Assembly (NCBI RefSeq): GCF_040096285.1 | Contig: NZ_JBBMEY010000010.1 | Coordinates: 1 to 61,046 of the forward strand | Length of the DNA stretch: 61,046 bases | Reading direction: 5' to 3' | DNA from: Ruminococcoides intestinihominis | Lineage (GTDB): Bacteria; Bacillota; Clostridia; Oscillospirales; Acutalibacteraceae | Shown: one piece after another, positions 43,218 to 51,723 of the stretch | Numbering within the stretch: the first letter of the stretch is position 1 | Layout of the letters: each line of letters starts with the position of its first letter | Notes under the pieces: generated by a model | What the model saw: only the letters and a program-made list of their open reading frames with translations | The model's database searches: none | What the model was told of the DNA's origin: nothing | Translations under genes and position numbers: made by a program

Positions 43218-44846
43218 ATGGCTAAACAAATGCTTTATGGTGAAGAGGCAAGAAAGGCTCTAATGTCCGGTATTGACCAACTTGCTGATACAGTTAAAAT
43301 TACACTAGGTCCTAAGGGCAGAAATGTTGTTCTAGATAAGAAATTCGGTGCACCACTAATCACTAACGATGGTGTTACTATTGCTAAAGAAATTGAACTT
43401 GATGATCCATTTGAAAATATGGGTGCTCAGCTAGTTAAGGAAGTTTCAACAAAGACTAACGATGTTGCCGGTGACGGTACAACAACAGCTACTCTACTTG
43501 CACAGGCTCTTATTCGTGAAGGTATGAAGAATGTTACTGCCGGTGCAAACCCAATGGTACTAAAGAACGGTATCAAAAAGGCAGTTAACAAGGCAGTTGA
43601 AACTCTAAAGAAGAATTCTAAGGTTGTTTCAGGCACAGAGGATATTGCAAGAGTTGCAACAATCTCATCAGCTGACCCACTAATCGGTAAGCTAATTGCT
43701 GAAGCAATGGAAAAGGTTTCTACTGACGGTGTTATCACAGTAGAAGAATCAAAGACTGCTGAAACATATTCAGAAGTTGTAGAAGGTATGATGTTTGACA
43801 GAGGTTACATTGCACCTTATATGGTAACAGATACAGACAAGATGGTTGCTGAACTTGATGATTGTCTAATTCTTATTACTGATAAGAAGATTTCAACAAC
43901 TCAGGAAATTCTACCTCTACTGGAACAGATTGTTCAGGCAGGTAAGAAACTTCTTATTATTGCTGAAGATGTTGAAGGTGAAGCACTAACAACTCTAGTT
44001 CTTAACAAACTTCGTGGTACATTTACTTGTGTTGCAGTTAAAGCACCGGGCTTTGGCGATAGAAGAAAAGAAATGCTACAGGATATTGCTATCCTAACAG
44101 GTGGTCAGGTTATCACATCAGATCTAGGTCTTGAACTAAAGGATTGCACAATTGATCAGCTAGGTACTGCTCGTCAGGTTAAGGTTGACAAAGAAAATAC
44201 AATCATTGTTGATGGTGCTGGTGACTCTCAGGCTATCAAGGATAGAGTAAACAACATCCGTTCACAGATTGAAACAACAACATCTGAATTTGATAAAGAA
44301 AAGCTACAGGAAAGACTAGCTAAACTAGCCGGTGGTGTTGCAGTTATCAAAGTAGGTGCTGCTACAGAAATCGAAATGAAGGAACAGAAACTTCGTATTG
44401 AAGATGCTCTGGCTGCTACAAAGGCTGCTGTTGAAGAAGGTATCGTAGCCGGTGGTGGTACTGCTCTTGTAAATACAATCAGTGCAGTTTCTGAACTGGT
44501 TAACGAAACAGAAGGTGACGAACTAACAGGTGTTAAGATTGTTCTTAAGGCTCTTGAAGAACCTGTTCGTCAGATTGCTGCTAATGCCGGTGTTGAAGGC
44601 TCAGTTATCCTAAATAATATCCTAGAAAAGAACGAAGTAAACTATGGTTACAACGCTCTAACAGGTGAATATATGGATATGATGAAGAACGGTATTGTTG
44701 ACCCAACTAAGGTTACTCGTTCAGCTCTACAGAATGCATCATCAGTTGCATCAATGGTTCTAACAACAGAATCACTTGTAAGTGATATTAAAGAACCTGC
44801 TGCTCCTGCTCAGCCACAAATGCCTGATATGGGTGGTATGTACTAA
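43218..44846 (+). CDS. groEL: Chaperonin GroEL
   Basis: 542 residues, full length, with GDGTTTATLLAQ nucleotide-binding motif and the PDMGGMY C-terminus in place of the longer GGM repeat. Folding chaperone under CIRCE control. Strong codon bias; leucine is mainly CTA/CTT. Confidence 0.98.
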   Translation: MAKQMLYGEEARKALMSGIDQLADTVKITLGPKGRNVVLDKKFGAPLITNDGVTIAKEIELDDPFENMGAQLVKEVSTKTNDVAGDGTTTATLLAQALIREGMKNVTAGANPMVLKNGIKKAVNKAVETLKKNSKVVSGTEDIARVATISSADPLIGKLIAEAMEKVSTDGVITVEESKTAETYSEVVEGMMFDRGYIAPYMVTDTDKMVAELDDCLILITDKKISTTQEILPLLEQIVQAGKKLLIIAEDVEGEALTTLVLNKLRGTFTCVAVKAPGFGDRRKEMLQDIAILTGGQVITSDLGLELKDCTIDQLGTARQVKVDKENTIIVDGAGDSQAIKDRVNNIRSQIETTTSEFDKEKLQERLAKLAGGVAVIKVGAATEIEMKEQKLRIEDALAATKAAVEEGIVAGGGTALVNTISAVSELVNETEGDELTGVKIVLKALEEPVRQIAANAGVEGSVILNNILEKNEVNYGYNALTGEYMDMMKNGIVDPTKVTRSALQNASSVASMVLTTESLVSDIKEPAAPAQPQMPDMGGMY

Positions 44847-44871
44847 TACCAAACTTAAAATTATAAACTTA

Positions 44872-44900
44872 AAGTCCATCCTTTTGGGTGGACTTTTTCT
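44872..44900 (+). terminator. Terminator after groEL
   Basis: AAGTCCATCC / GGGTGGACTT stem around TTTT, then TTTCTTT. Confidence 0.9.
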
Positions 44901-45040
44901 TTGTGTTAATTCACTATTTTTATACCCAATGTTATAAATTATTCTAAATTACTACCCAAAATAATAACAAAACATTATAATATGACATATTTCTTAAAAT
45001 ATATGGTATAATCATATACGCTTACTGAAAGGAGAAGGTT

Positions 45041-45628
45041 ATGAATAAGACAGTTTATGTTATTAAACTAATAATTTCAATTGTTATTGGTGTAGTAGGT
45101 GGATATTTATTATATAACTTAGTACTAATGGATATGGTTCCAACTATTTTATGTGATACAATATATGTGCTAAGTAGTATATTGACAATGATATTGTCAA
45201 TGGTAGCTTGTACTTTTATTGTGTATTTAATTACAGGACTAAAGGTTCACCCAATTGTATTTAAGGTTGTAGTAGCCTTATACTTTTTGTTCCTATTATT
45301 TGTGCTATATGGTCGTAATTCTTCCATAAGAGAAATGAAATTCAACTTAATTGCATCTTTACAAGAACTAACTACCGACTCAGAGTCATTATTACAGTTT
45401 ATCTTAAATATAATTGTGTTAATGCCGATTGCGTATTTCTTTAAGAATAAGGGTGTAATTTTTACTGAACTTATTTTTCTAGCAATTTCATTTGGTATAG
45501 AAATTATGCAGTATATAACTGCAAGAGGTTTCTTTGATACTCTGGATATTTTGTGTTATATGGTTGGTATGAATTTAGCATATCTATTCTTTAGATTAAC
45601 TAAAGTTGATATAGTAAAAAGAAAATAA
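45041..45628 (+). CDS. VanZ-like family membrane protein
   Basis: 195 residues, about five membrane helices. The FFKNKGVIFTELIFLAISFGIEIMQYITARGFFDTLDILCYMVGMNLAY region matches the VanZ family (E-x-Q, D-x-x-D pattern). VanZ confers low teicoplanin resistance in enterococci, but most homologues are uncharacterised. A TATAAT with TGG before it (45007-45012) may be its promoter; AAAGGAGAAGG precedes the ATG. Monocistronic. Confidence 0.8.
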   Translation: MNKTVYVIKLIISIVIGVVGGYLLYNLVLMDMVPTILCDTIYVLSSILTMILSMVACTFIVYLITGLKVHPIVFKVVVALYFLFLLFVLYGRNSSIREMKFNLIASLQELTTDSESLLQFILNIIVLMPIAYFFKNKGVIFTELIFLAISFGIEIMQYITARGFFDTLDILCYMVGMNLAYLFFRLTKVDIVKRK

Positions 45629-45636
45629 GCATAAAG

Positions 45637-45664
45637 AAAAGACCTGATTATTCAGGTCTTTTTT
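45637..45664. terminator. Bidirectional terminator between VanZ-like gene and gpsA
   Basis: AAAAGACCTGA / TCAGGTCTTTT stem with a TTAT loop; T runs on both strands serve the two convergent genes. Confidence 0.92.
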
Positions 45665-45684
45665 ATGTACATATAAAATTTTAA

Positions 45685-46647
45685 TTAAAATTCACTTCTA
45701 ACATCTCTCTTAAATAGAGCGTCAAGTGCAGGAGTGATTTCTTTATTTTCAAATAGAACTTCATATAGCTGATTAACAATAGGCATTTCCACACCCATCT
45801 TCTTAGCTAATTTGTAAATTGCCTTAGTTGTCATAACACCCTCAGCAAGTTTTTCAAACTTTTCACCTTTAATCAGTTGTTCACCGTACATTCTGTTGTG
45901 ACTCCATTTAGAGAACAAAGTAGCCTCATAGTCACCAAGATGACAAAGTCCATATGCACTCATTTCATTACCACCCATAACCTTAATAAGGGCAGCAACC
46001 TCTCTAGGTGCTCTAGCCATTAAACCACCTTTTAGGCTTGTATATCCAAGTCCATCAAGCATACCGGCACAAATGCCAATAACATTCTTTGCAGCAGCAC
46101 CGATTTCTGTACCAATTAAATCTGTACCTATGTAAAAACGAATAAGCTCACTGTTAAATTCTTTAACCAGCTTTCTCTTAACTCCTTCATCCTCGCTGTC
46201 AATAACCATACAGTTAGGAATACCTCTTACATAGTCTTGTGGATGTCCCGGACCAACCCAAACTGCAACCTTAGTTTTGTCTTTGTCAATAAACTCACTT
46301 ACAACTTCACTAAGTCTTTCTCCGGTAGTTTCTTCAATACCTTTCATACATAGTACAATAGTTTTTCCGGTAAGGTCGTACTTAGCAATATCAGTCATAT
46401 ATTCTCTAAGGTGCTGACAACTGATAGAAATAACAATAACCTCAGCCCTTTCAACTGAATACTTAAGGTCAGAAGAAACCTCAATAGAGTCAGGGTAGGA
46501 AAGGTAGTCGTTCTTTTTGTTGTTCTTTAGAGCAATAAATTCAGGTGCATTTTCCAGTCCTCCGGAAAGTACATCATGACCGATTTTGTCAAGATACCAG
46601 GCAATACAACTGCCCCAGCGTCCACATCCAAGTACAGATATTTTCAT
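45685..46647 (-). CDS. gpsA: Glycerol-3-phosphate dehydrogenase (NAD(P)+)
   Basis: 320 residues. N-terminal Rossmann motif LGCGRWGSCIAWYL, CMKGIEETTGERLSE, and the catalytic lysine motif AAKNVIGICAGMLDGLGYTS. Makes sn-glycerol 3-phosphate for phospholipids. The dinucleotide motif GxGRWG and spacing after it are slightly unusual for GpsA, but the later motifs are clear. Lies just downstream of the structured RNA on the same strand. Confidence 0.88.
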   Translation of the reverse strand: MKISVLGCGRWGSCIAWYLDKIGHDVLSGGLENAPEFIALKNNKKNDYLSYPDSIEVSSDLKYSVERAEVIVISISCQHLREYMTDIAKYDLTGKTIVLCMKGIEETTGERLSEVVSEFIDKDKTKVAVWVGPGHPQDYVRGIPNCMVIDSEDEGVKRKLVKEFNSELIRFYIGTDLIGTEIGAAAKNVIGICAGMLDGLGYTSLKGGLMARAPREVAALIKVMGGNEMSAYGLCHLGDYEATLFSKWSHNRMYGEQLIKGEKFEKLAEGVMTTKAIYKLAKKMGVEMPIVNQLYEVLFENKEITPALDALFKRDVRSEF

Positions 46648-46680
46648 ATATAAAGTCCTCGCAAATTTAAAAAATTATAG

Positions 46681-46739
46681 AAAAACCCCACCTGACCGTA
46701 AATGCTTAAATATAACCTGCCTACAAAATGACAGGTGGG
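46681..46739 (-). terminator. 3' hairpin of the structured RNA
   Basis: On the minus strand CCCACCTG (46739-46732) pairs with CAGGTGGG (46694-46687), followed by GTTTTT. The long inner part makes it atypical. It competes with end-to-end pairing of the RNA. Confidence 0.5.
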
Positions 46740-46836
46740 TGCACTCCCAACAGCTTTAGGATCCCTGATGAATCATAAGGTCTTCAACACCGCATATGGA
46801 GTCCGTGCTCCCTTTTAAAAAGTTGTAGGGTTATTT
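46681..46836 (-). ncRNA. ssrS: Structured RNA, probably 6S RNA (SsrS)
   Basis: The 230-base spacer between gpsA and the DUF1292 gene is clearly richer in GC than other spacers. On the minus strand it starts near AACCCUAC (about 46834-46827) and ends with GUGGGGUU and a U run at 46681; these ends are complementary over eight positions. Between them lie a segment UGCGGUGUUGAAGACC and two short GC-rich elements GGGAGCACGGACUCC and GGGAGUGCACCC that can pair with each other. Paired ends, a long imperfect rod and ~155-nt length fit 6S RNA, and the central segment resembles clostridial 6S sequences as I remember them. A terminator formed by CCCACCUG / CAGGUGGG is an alternative 3' fold. It could instead be a leader of gpsA. 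Confidence 0.55.
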
Positions 46837-46875
46837 TCGCATATTCGCAAATCAGGTAGGGGGATAAACTAAACT

Positions 46876-47178
46876 TTAGATTTCATCCTCGTCATCGAAA
46901 AGTTTTTCAAAGTTAGCTTCAAACTTTTCTGCTAAATAATCTAGTAAATCTTCATCGTCAATTTCAGCAAATTCTTCTTCACCATTATCGTTGATGATAG
47001 CTTCCATAATATAGTATTCTCCGGCATCGTTTACACTATCCTCCGGATTCTCATAAAATGGATAAAGTGCATAGTATTCACTATCTTCATGTTCAATAGT
47101 GTCCAGAATTTCAAAGCTGTGTTCGTTACCTTCATCATCAATAAGTGTGATAAGATCAGGTGCAAATTCATTGTTCAT
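46876..47178 (-). CDS. DUF1292 family protein
   Basis: 100 residues, very acidic: LITLIDDEGNEHSFEILDTIEHEDSEYYALYP is the DUF1292 pattern. Bacillus YrzB is a member, encoded near the yrrL-type resolvase there. Function unknown. Soluble, no motif for catalysis. Transcribed towards the structured RNA. Confidence 0.85.
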   Translation of the reverse strand: MNNEFAPDLITLIDDEGNEHSFEILDTIEHEDSEYYALYPFYENPEDSVNDAGEYYIMEAIINDNGEEEFAEIDDEDLLDYLAEKFEANFEKLFDDEDEI

Positions 47179-47293
47179 TTAGCTTCACCTCAATTTCTAT
47201 ACATATATTTTACCCAACTAAGTACCATAAGTCAAGGGAAAATATGTGTAAAATTTCAAAAAATAATTAAATTTACGAATTAATTTTTTTTTA

Positions 47294-47322
47294 TTGATTT
47301 AATAGGTTTCTTGATATATAAT
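47294..47322 (+). promoter_or_regulatory. SigA promoter of the sugar transferase operon
   Basis: TTGATT (47294-47299), 17 bases, TATAAT (47317-47322), 45 bases before the TTG start at 47367. Confidence 0.62.
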
Positions 47323-47366
47323 ATAACTTATGTATGTGCATTTTATTCTAGAACGGAGAATGTATT

Positions 47367-48053
47367 TTGTTAAAAGATTTTGATAAACTCCCTAAGGAGT
47401 TTCAGTGTCCGGAAGTTAAGAAATATTACGATATATTAGAAAAGAAAAAAACAAGTATTATTCTCAAGAGAATATCCGATATTATCTTGTCAATTATTTT
47501 GATTATATTACTTGCAATACCAATGCTTGTAATTGCTTTTATTATTAAGATTAGTGCCACCAAAGGCCCTGTGTTTTATAAGCAAGAGCGTGTTACTAAG
47601 TACGGTAAGCGCTTTATGATTTTGAAATTTAGAACAATGATTGTTGGTTCTGACCAGTGTGGTGAACTTCTTACTAAAGAAGGTGACGAAAGAGTTACCC
47701 TAATCGGTAGAGCCTTAAGAAAATATAGACTTGACGAATTACCACAGATTTTCCATGTACTTACCGGTAAAATGACTATTGTAGGTACAAGACCTGAAGT
47801 TGTAAAGTATGTTGAGCAGTATAAGCCGGTGTATTACGCAACACTTCTTTTACCTGCCGGTATTACAAGCTTTGCTTCAATTAAGTATAAGGATGAGAAC
47901 AAACTCCTTAAAGAGGGTGATGATGTTGATGCAACTTATATCAACAAAATTCTCCCGGACAAAATGCGATATAATTTAAAGTATCTTCAAAGATTTAGAT
48001 TAAGAAGAGATTTTAGTTTAATGCTAAAGACTGTTAAAGAAGTATTTAATTGA
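47367..48053 (+). CDS. Undecaprenyl-phosphate sugar phosphotransferase
   Basis: 228 residues from TTG 47367 with CGGAGA upstream. One membrane helix at ~30-53, then the bacterial sugar transferase motifs GPVFYKQERVTKYGKRFMILKFRTM, YRLDELPQIFHVLTGKM and GTRPEV. It starts assembly of a surface polysaccharide repeat by moving a hexose-1-phosphate to undecaprenyl phosphate. Short (single helix) form. Followed by a polymerase-like gene. Confidence 0.9.
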   Translation: MLKDFDKLPKEFQCPEVKKYYDILEKKKTSIILKRISDIILSIILIILLAIPMLVIAFIIKISATKGPVFYKQERVTKYGKRFMILKFRTMIVGSDQCGELLTKEGDERVTLIGRALRKYRLDELPQIFHVLTGKMTIVGTRPEVVKYVEQYKPVYYATLLLPAGITSFASIKYKDENKLLKEGDDVDATYINKILPDKMRYNLKYLQRFRLRRDFSLMLKTVKEVFN

Positions 48054-48060
48054 TAGGGAG

Positions 48061-49536
48061 GTGGGCAAAATTAGCCTACTGAATAACTCAAGCTATTTTA
48101 GAGTAAGTTTTATTTTATGTTTGTTTTTTACTAATGTAGCCTTTCTTCAAATACCGGCTTATTGTTTTTTAATTATCCTTGCTTTTTGGGGAATTTATCT
48201 TACTATTAGGAATATAGTGAAGTATAAAGCATACAAAAAAATGGAATTTGGTTTGTGGGCAATGGCTTTTTTGGGCGTTAACCTTATTACAGCCCTTATC
48301 CATATTACAGACAATTTCCTGACAAATATGTTGTTCTTTATTTTTGTAATGGTATGTTTCTTTGTTTTTTATGGAGCATATATTGAGAAAAGTACCGGCA
48401 TAAAGCATGAACTGTATACGGTTGCAAGAATTTTTCTTTATATGGTAACATTAATGCAAGTAGTAGGCATTGCTTGTCTTGTGTTTAATGTTTCTTACCA
48501 CAATGAATGGATAGACTTGATTGTATATGAAAACAGATTTACAGGTCTTTTTATTAATCCTAACCTTTGTGGCTTTGCATCTGTATTTGTTGTATTTTGT
48601 GTGCATATACTAACAATACATAAGTTTGACAGTAAGTATTCTGCTTTACCTGCTACATCAAGAATTTGGCTTGCATCAGGTCTGTTTATTAATATTCTGA
48701 CTTTATTCTTGTGTGACAGTAATGCAAGTATGGTTTTGTTCCTTGGCTATGTTATTGTCTTTGTTGTTACAAAGTTTATCACTTCAAGAGGTGACTATAA
48801 GAAGAAACAACTGATACTGAGATTTCTTTCCACATTAGTTGCCGGTGTTGTTATTATTTGTTGCACATATTTCCTAAGAAGTATTTGCCAAATCGGTGTA
48901 TCAACACTTATTAATTCCAATAGCAATATTATTATTTCAGACAGTGATGTAGCTTCAAATATAACAACAGTATTGCCTGAAAATTCTGATGTTACTTTTG
49001 AACATGAAAATTCTAATGTTGATTCCGGTAGATTTACTTTGTGGAATCAAGCAATGACTATTTTCTCCCATCATCCTGTAATGGGTATCGGTAAGGGTAA
49101 TATCCTAAGCTATAGCTACAAGTATATTGATGGTGGTATGCATTTTGCTAACCTATATAGTGGTGACTTTGCAAGTATGTTTGCCACTTTTACAACAGAT
49201 ATTCACAATGCATACATAACTATCCTTGTATGTTCAGGTGTAATTGGATTTTTGTTGTTTATGATTTTTGCCTTTAGAAACGGTGTATCAATTACAAAGT
49301 ATTTGTTTAGAAAAGGTAAAGAACTTGAACATGGCATTTTTCCATGTCTATTTAGTTTTATTGTGTCATATCTGGTGTTTGCTTGTTTTGAGAAAGCACT
49401 GGTTTTTGATATATCATTTATGGTAATAATTTTCTGGTTTATTTTAGGTCAGATTATGTGCTATAATGTAAGAGAAAAGGAAGAACCACTTAAGGAATTT
49501 TCCTTTAAAGAAAGCGTTAGAAAAAACCTATTGTAA
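48061..49536 (+). CDS. O-antigen ligase/polymerase-like membrane protein
   Basis: Up to 491 residues, about ten to twelve helices, with the Wzy/WaaL-type RFTLWNQAMTIFSHHPVMGIGKGN loop near residue 325. Likely polymerises the repeat started by the upstream transferase. The start is uncertain: GTG 48061 touches the GGGAG ribosome site, which is too close; ATT 48070 or CTG 48079 have better spacing but are rare starts. Coordinates here use GTG 48061. Confidence 0.78.
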   Translation: MGKISLLNNSSYFRVSFILCLFFTNVAFLQIPAYCFLIILAFWGIYLTIRNIVKYKAYKKMEFGLWAMAFLGVNLITALIHITDNFLTNMLFFIFVMVCFFVFYGAYIEKSTGIKHELYTVARIFLYMVTLMQVVGIACLVFNVSYHNEWIDLIVYENRFTGLFINPNLCGFASVFVVFCVHILTIHKFDSKYSALPATSRIWLASGLFINILTLFLCDSNASMVLFLGYVIVFVVTKFITSRGDYKKKQLILRFLSTLVAGVVIICCTYFLRSICQIGVSTLINSNSNIIISDSDVASNITTVLPENSDVTFEHENSNVDSGRFTLWNQAMTIFSHHPVMGIGKGNILSYSYKYIDGGMHFANLYSGDFASMFATFTTDIHNAYITILVCSGVIGFLLFMIFAFRNGVSITKYLFRKGKELEHGIFPCLFSFIVSYLVFACFEKALVFDISFMVIIFWFILGQIMCYNVREKEEPLKEFSFKESVRKNLL

Positions 49537-49558
49537 AATTTAGCAAAAGGTGATTTTT

Positions 49559-50047
49559 ATGAAGTTCTATTTTAGCAAAGATACTTCAACAGTAAATTCA
49601 AGATTTGTAATTTATGATGAACTTGGTCATGTAAAGTGCTATGTGCTAAGGGACTATAGCCATTCATATTGGAATCTTGTTATTACAGACATTAGCTTTA
49701 ATAAGCTGTGTACAATTTATTCTGTACCATTGCCATTTATGAAGGCTTTTACAATTAAGAATAATAATAGTACCATAAGACTTGTTTTTAACAAAAATAA
49801 GTTTAGACCAATGTGCTATTATTACGGTATTAGTTGGAGAATTTGTGGCGATATTCTTGGTAAAAATTTTGAAATTAGAGATACAGATAACTCAGTTCTC
49901 TTAACTCATTACAAGAAATGGGCAGATTTATCAAAAGGCTATGAAGTCAATATAACCGATAATGGAAGAGAAGTTTTTCTCCTTGCATCAGTTGTATGTG
50001 TTCATTTAATAGAAACAAACGAAAAGAAACAATTAGTAAAAGTGTGA
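49559..50047 (+). CDS. LURP-one-related (tubby-like) protein
   Basis: 162 residues from ATG 49559 with AAAGGTGAT upstream. Predicted beta-rich protein with FVIYDELGHVKCYV, WNLVITD and FEIRDTDNSVLLTHYKKW, the pattern of LURP-one/YxjI-like proteins with a tubby-type barrel. No signal or membrane segment. Function of bacterial members is unknown; some may bind lipids. It sits between polysaccharide genes and the Lrp-type regulator. Confidence 0.65.
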   Translation: MKFYFSKDTSTVNSRFVIYDELGHVKCYVLRDYSHSYWNLVITDISFNKLCTIYSVPLPFMKAFTIKNNNSTIRLVFNKNKFRPMCYYYGISWRICGDILGKNFEIRDTDNSVLLTHYKKWADLSKGYEVNITDNGREVFLLASVVCVHLIETNEKKQLVKV

Positions 50048-50056
50048 GGTATTATT

Positions 50057-50539
50057 ATGAATAAGTTACTTAAATTATTATCCGAAAATTCAAAATATAC
50101 AACATCAGAACTTGCGTTAATTCTAAGTGAGCCTGAAGACTATATTAAGGCTCAAATTAAGGAATATGAAGAAAAAGGTATCATCAAAGGTTACAAGGCA
50201 GTTGTAAACTGGGAAAAGCTAGAAGACAAAGATGTTTCTGCTATTATTGAAGTTAAGGTTGCTCCTGAACCAGAAACAGGCTTTGACAAGATTGCAGAGA
50301 AGATTATGGCTTTTGATGAAGTTGAAACAGTAAACCTAATTGCAGGTTCTTATGACCTTTCTCTAGTTGTTACAGGTAAGACTATGAATGATGTTGCATC
50401 ATTTGTTAGCAGAAGACTATCACCTTTAGCAAATGTTCTATCATGCCAAACTAACTTTATCCTAAAGAATTACAAAGAGGGTGGCGTTATTATGGCAGAA
50501 ACTATTGAAGAAGAAGATAAAAGGAGCCTTGTATTATAA
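50057..50539 (+). CDS. Lrp/AsnC-family regulator (AlaR-like)
   Basis: 160 residues: N-terminal winged helix (residues 1-50, YTTSELALILSEPEDYIKAQIKEYEEKG) and an RAM/AsnC ligand domain with VNLIAGSYDLSLVVTG. The stop overlaps an aminotransferase start, as in Bacillus alaR-alaT (yugG-yugH), so control of alanine metabolism is likely. Extra acidic tail after residue 148. Confidence 0.88.
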   Translation: MNKLLKLLSENSKYTTSELALILSEPEDYIKAQIKEYEEKGIIKGYKAVVNWEKLEDKDVSAIIEVKVAPEPETGFDKIAEKIMAFDEVETVNLIAGSYDLSLVVTGKTMNDVASFVSRRLSPLANVLSCQTNFILKNYKEGGVIMAETIEEEDKRSLVL

Positions 50540-51723
50540 TGGATTATTCAAAGGTACTCAACAGTAAAATCGTTTCTGTTAAGCCATCAGGTATCAGAAA
50601 GTTCTTTGATATTGCTGCTGAGATGGACAATGTTATTTCTCTTTCAGTAGGTGAACCTGATTTTAAGACACCTTGGCATGTTAGAGAAGAAGGTATCTCT
50701 TCACTACAACTGGGCAAAACTTGGTATACACCAAACAGAGGTTTGTCTATTTTAAGAGATGAAATTACTAAGTATATTGACCGTAGATTCGGTATTAAAT
50801 ATGAACCACTTTCACAGGTACTTGTTACTGTTGGTGGTAGTGAAGCTATTGATGTAGCAATTCGTTGTTTAGCAGGTCCGGGAGATGAAGTTATCATTCC
50901 TCAACCATCATTTGTATGTTATGAACCACTAACAGAAATGGCAGGTGCTACTCCTGTACTAATGGATACTAAGGTTGAGAATGAATTTAGAATTGTTCCT
51001 GAAGACCTAGAAAAAGCTATTACAGACAAGACAAAACTACTTATTCTTCCTTATCCTAATAACCCAACCGGTGGTATTATGGAAAAGAAAGACCTAGAAG
51101 CAATTGCTGAAGTTATCAAGAAACATGACTTAATGGTTCTTTCTGATGAAATCTATGCAGAACTTACATATACAAAGGAAAAACATACTTCAATTGCAAG
51201 TATTGACGGTATGTATGAAAGAACTATTGTTGTTAATGGTTTCAGTAAAACATATGCAATGACAGGCTGGAGACTTGGTTATGCCCTTGGTCCTAAGGAA
51301 ATTATTTCCCAAATGACTAAGCTACATCAGTTCTGTATTATGAGTGCTCCAACAACTGCACAGTATGCTGCTATTGAGGCTCTTCGTCATGGTGATGATG
51401 ATATTGAAAGTATGAAAGATGAATATGAAATGCGTAAGCATTTTATTGTAGGTTCATTTGATAAACTGGGACTTGACTGCTTTGAACCAAAGGGTGCTTT
51501 CTACTGTTTCCCTTGTATCAAGAGTACAGGCCTTTCATCAGAAGAATTCTGCACCAGACTTATTAAAGAAAAGCACGTTGCAGTTGTTCCGGGCAATGCT
51601 TTCGGTGAATGTGGTGAGGGCTTTATCAGAGTTTCTTACTGTAATAGCCTAAAGAATATTGCTGAAGCTATGAGAAGAATTGAAGAATTCCTAGTGGAGT
51701 TAAAAGATGGAAATAAAGGTTAA
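50539..51723 (+). CDS. Class I aminotransferase (AlaT/YugH-like)
   Basis: 394 residues, PLP fold type I. YPNNPTGG, LSDEIYAELTY and NGFSKTYAMTGWRLGY (PLP lysine) motifs. By context and similarity pattern the closest Bacillus equivalent is YugH/AlaT, an alanine transaminase, although aspartate or aromatic substrates cannot be excluded. It overlaps ispE by 17 bases. Confidence 0.88.
   Translation: MDYSKVLNSKIVSVKPSGIRKFFDIAAEMDNVISLSVGEPDFKTPWHVREEGISSLQLGKTWYTPNRGLSILRDEITKYIDRRFGIKYEPLSQVLVTVGGSEAIDVAIRCLAGPGDEVIIPQPSFVCYEPLTEMAGATPVLMDTKVENEFRIVPEDLEKAITDKTKLLILPYPNNPTGGIMEKKDLEAIAEVIKKHDLMVLSDEIYAELTYTKEKHTSIASIDGMYERTIVVNGFSKTYAMTGWRLGYALGPKEIISQMTKLHQFCIMSAPTTAQYAAIEALRHGDDDIESMKDEYEMRKHFIVGSFDKLGLDCFEPKGAFYCFPCIKSTGLSSEEFCTRLIKEKHVAVVPGNAFGECGEGFIRVSYCNSLKNIAEAMRRIEEFLVELKDGNKG

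Noticed and set aside
45041..45628. VanZ-like gene as a glycopeptide resistance determinant
   Set aside because: No other van genes nearby; VanZ-like proteins are widespread with no proven resistance role.
46681..46836. T-box or metabolite riboswitch controlling gpsA
   Set aside because: No T-box sequence (GGUGGNACCGCG-like) and no match to riboswitch consensus I know; 6S-like features fit better.
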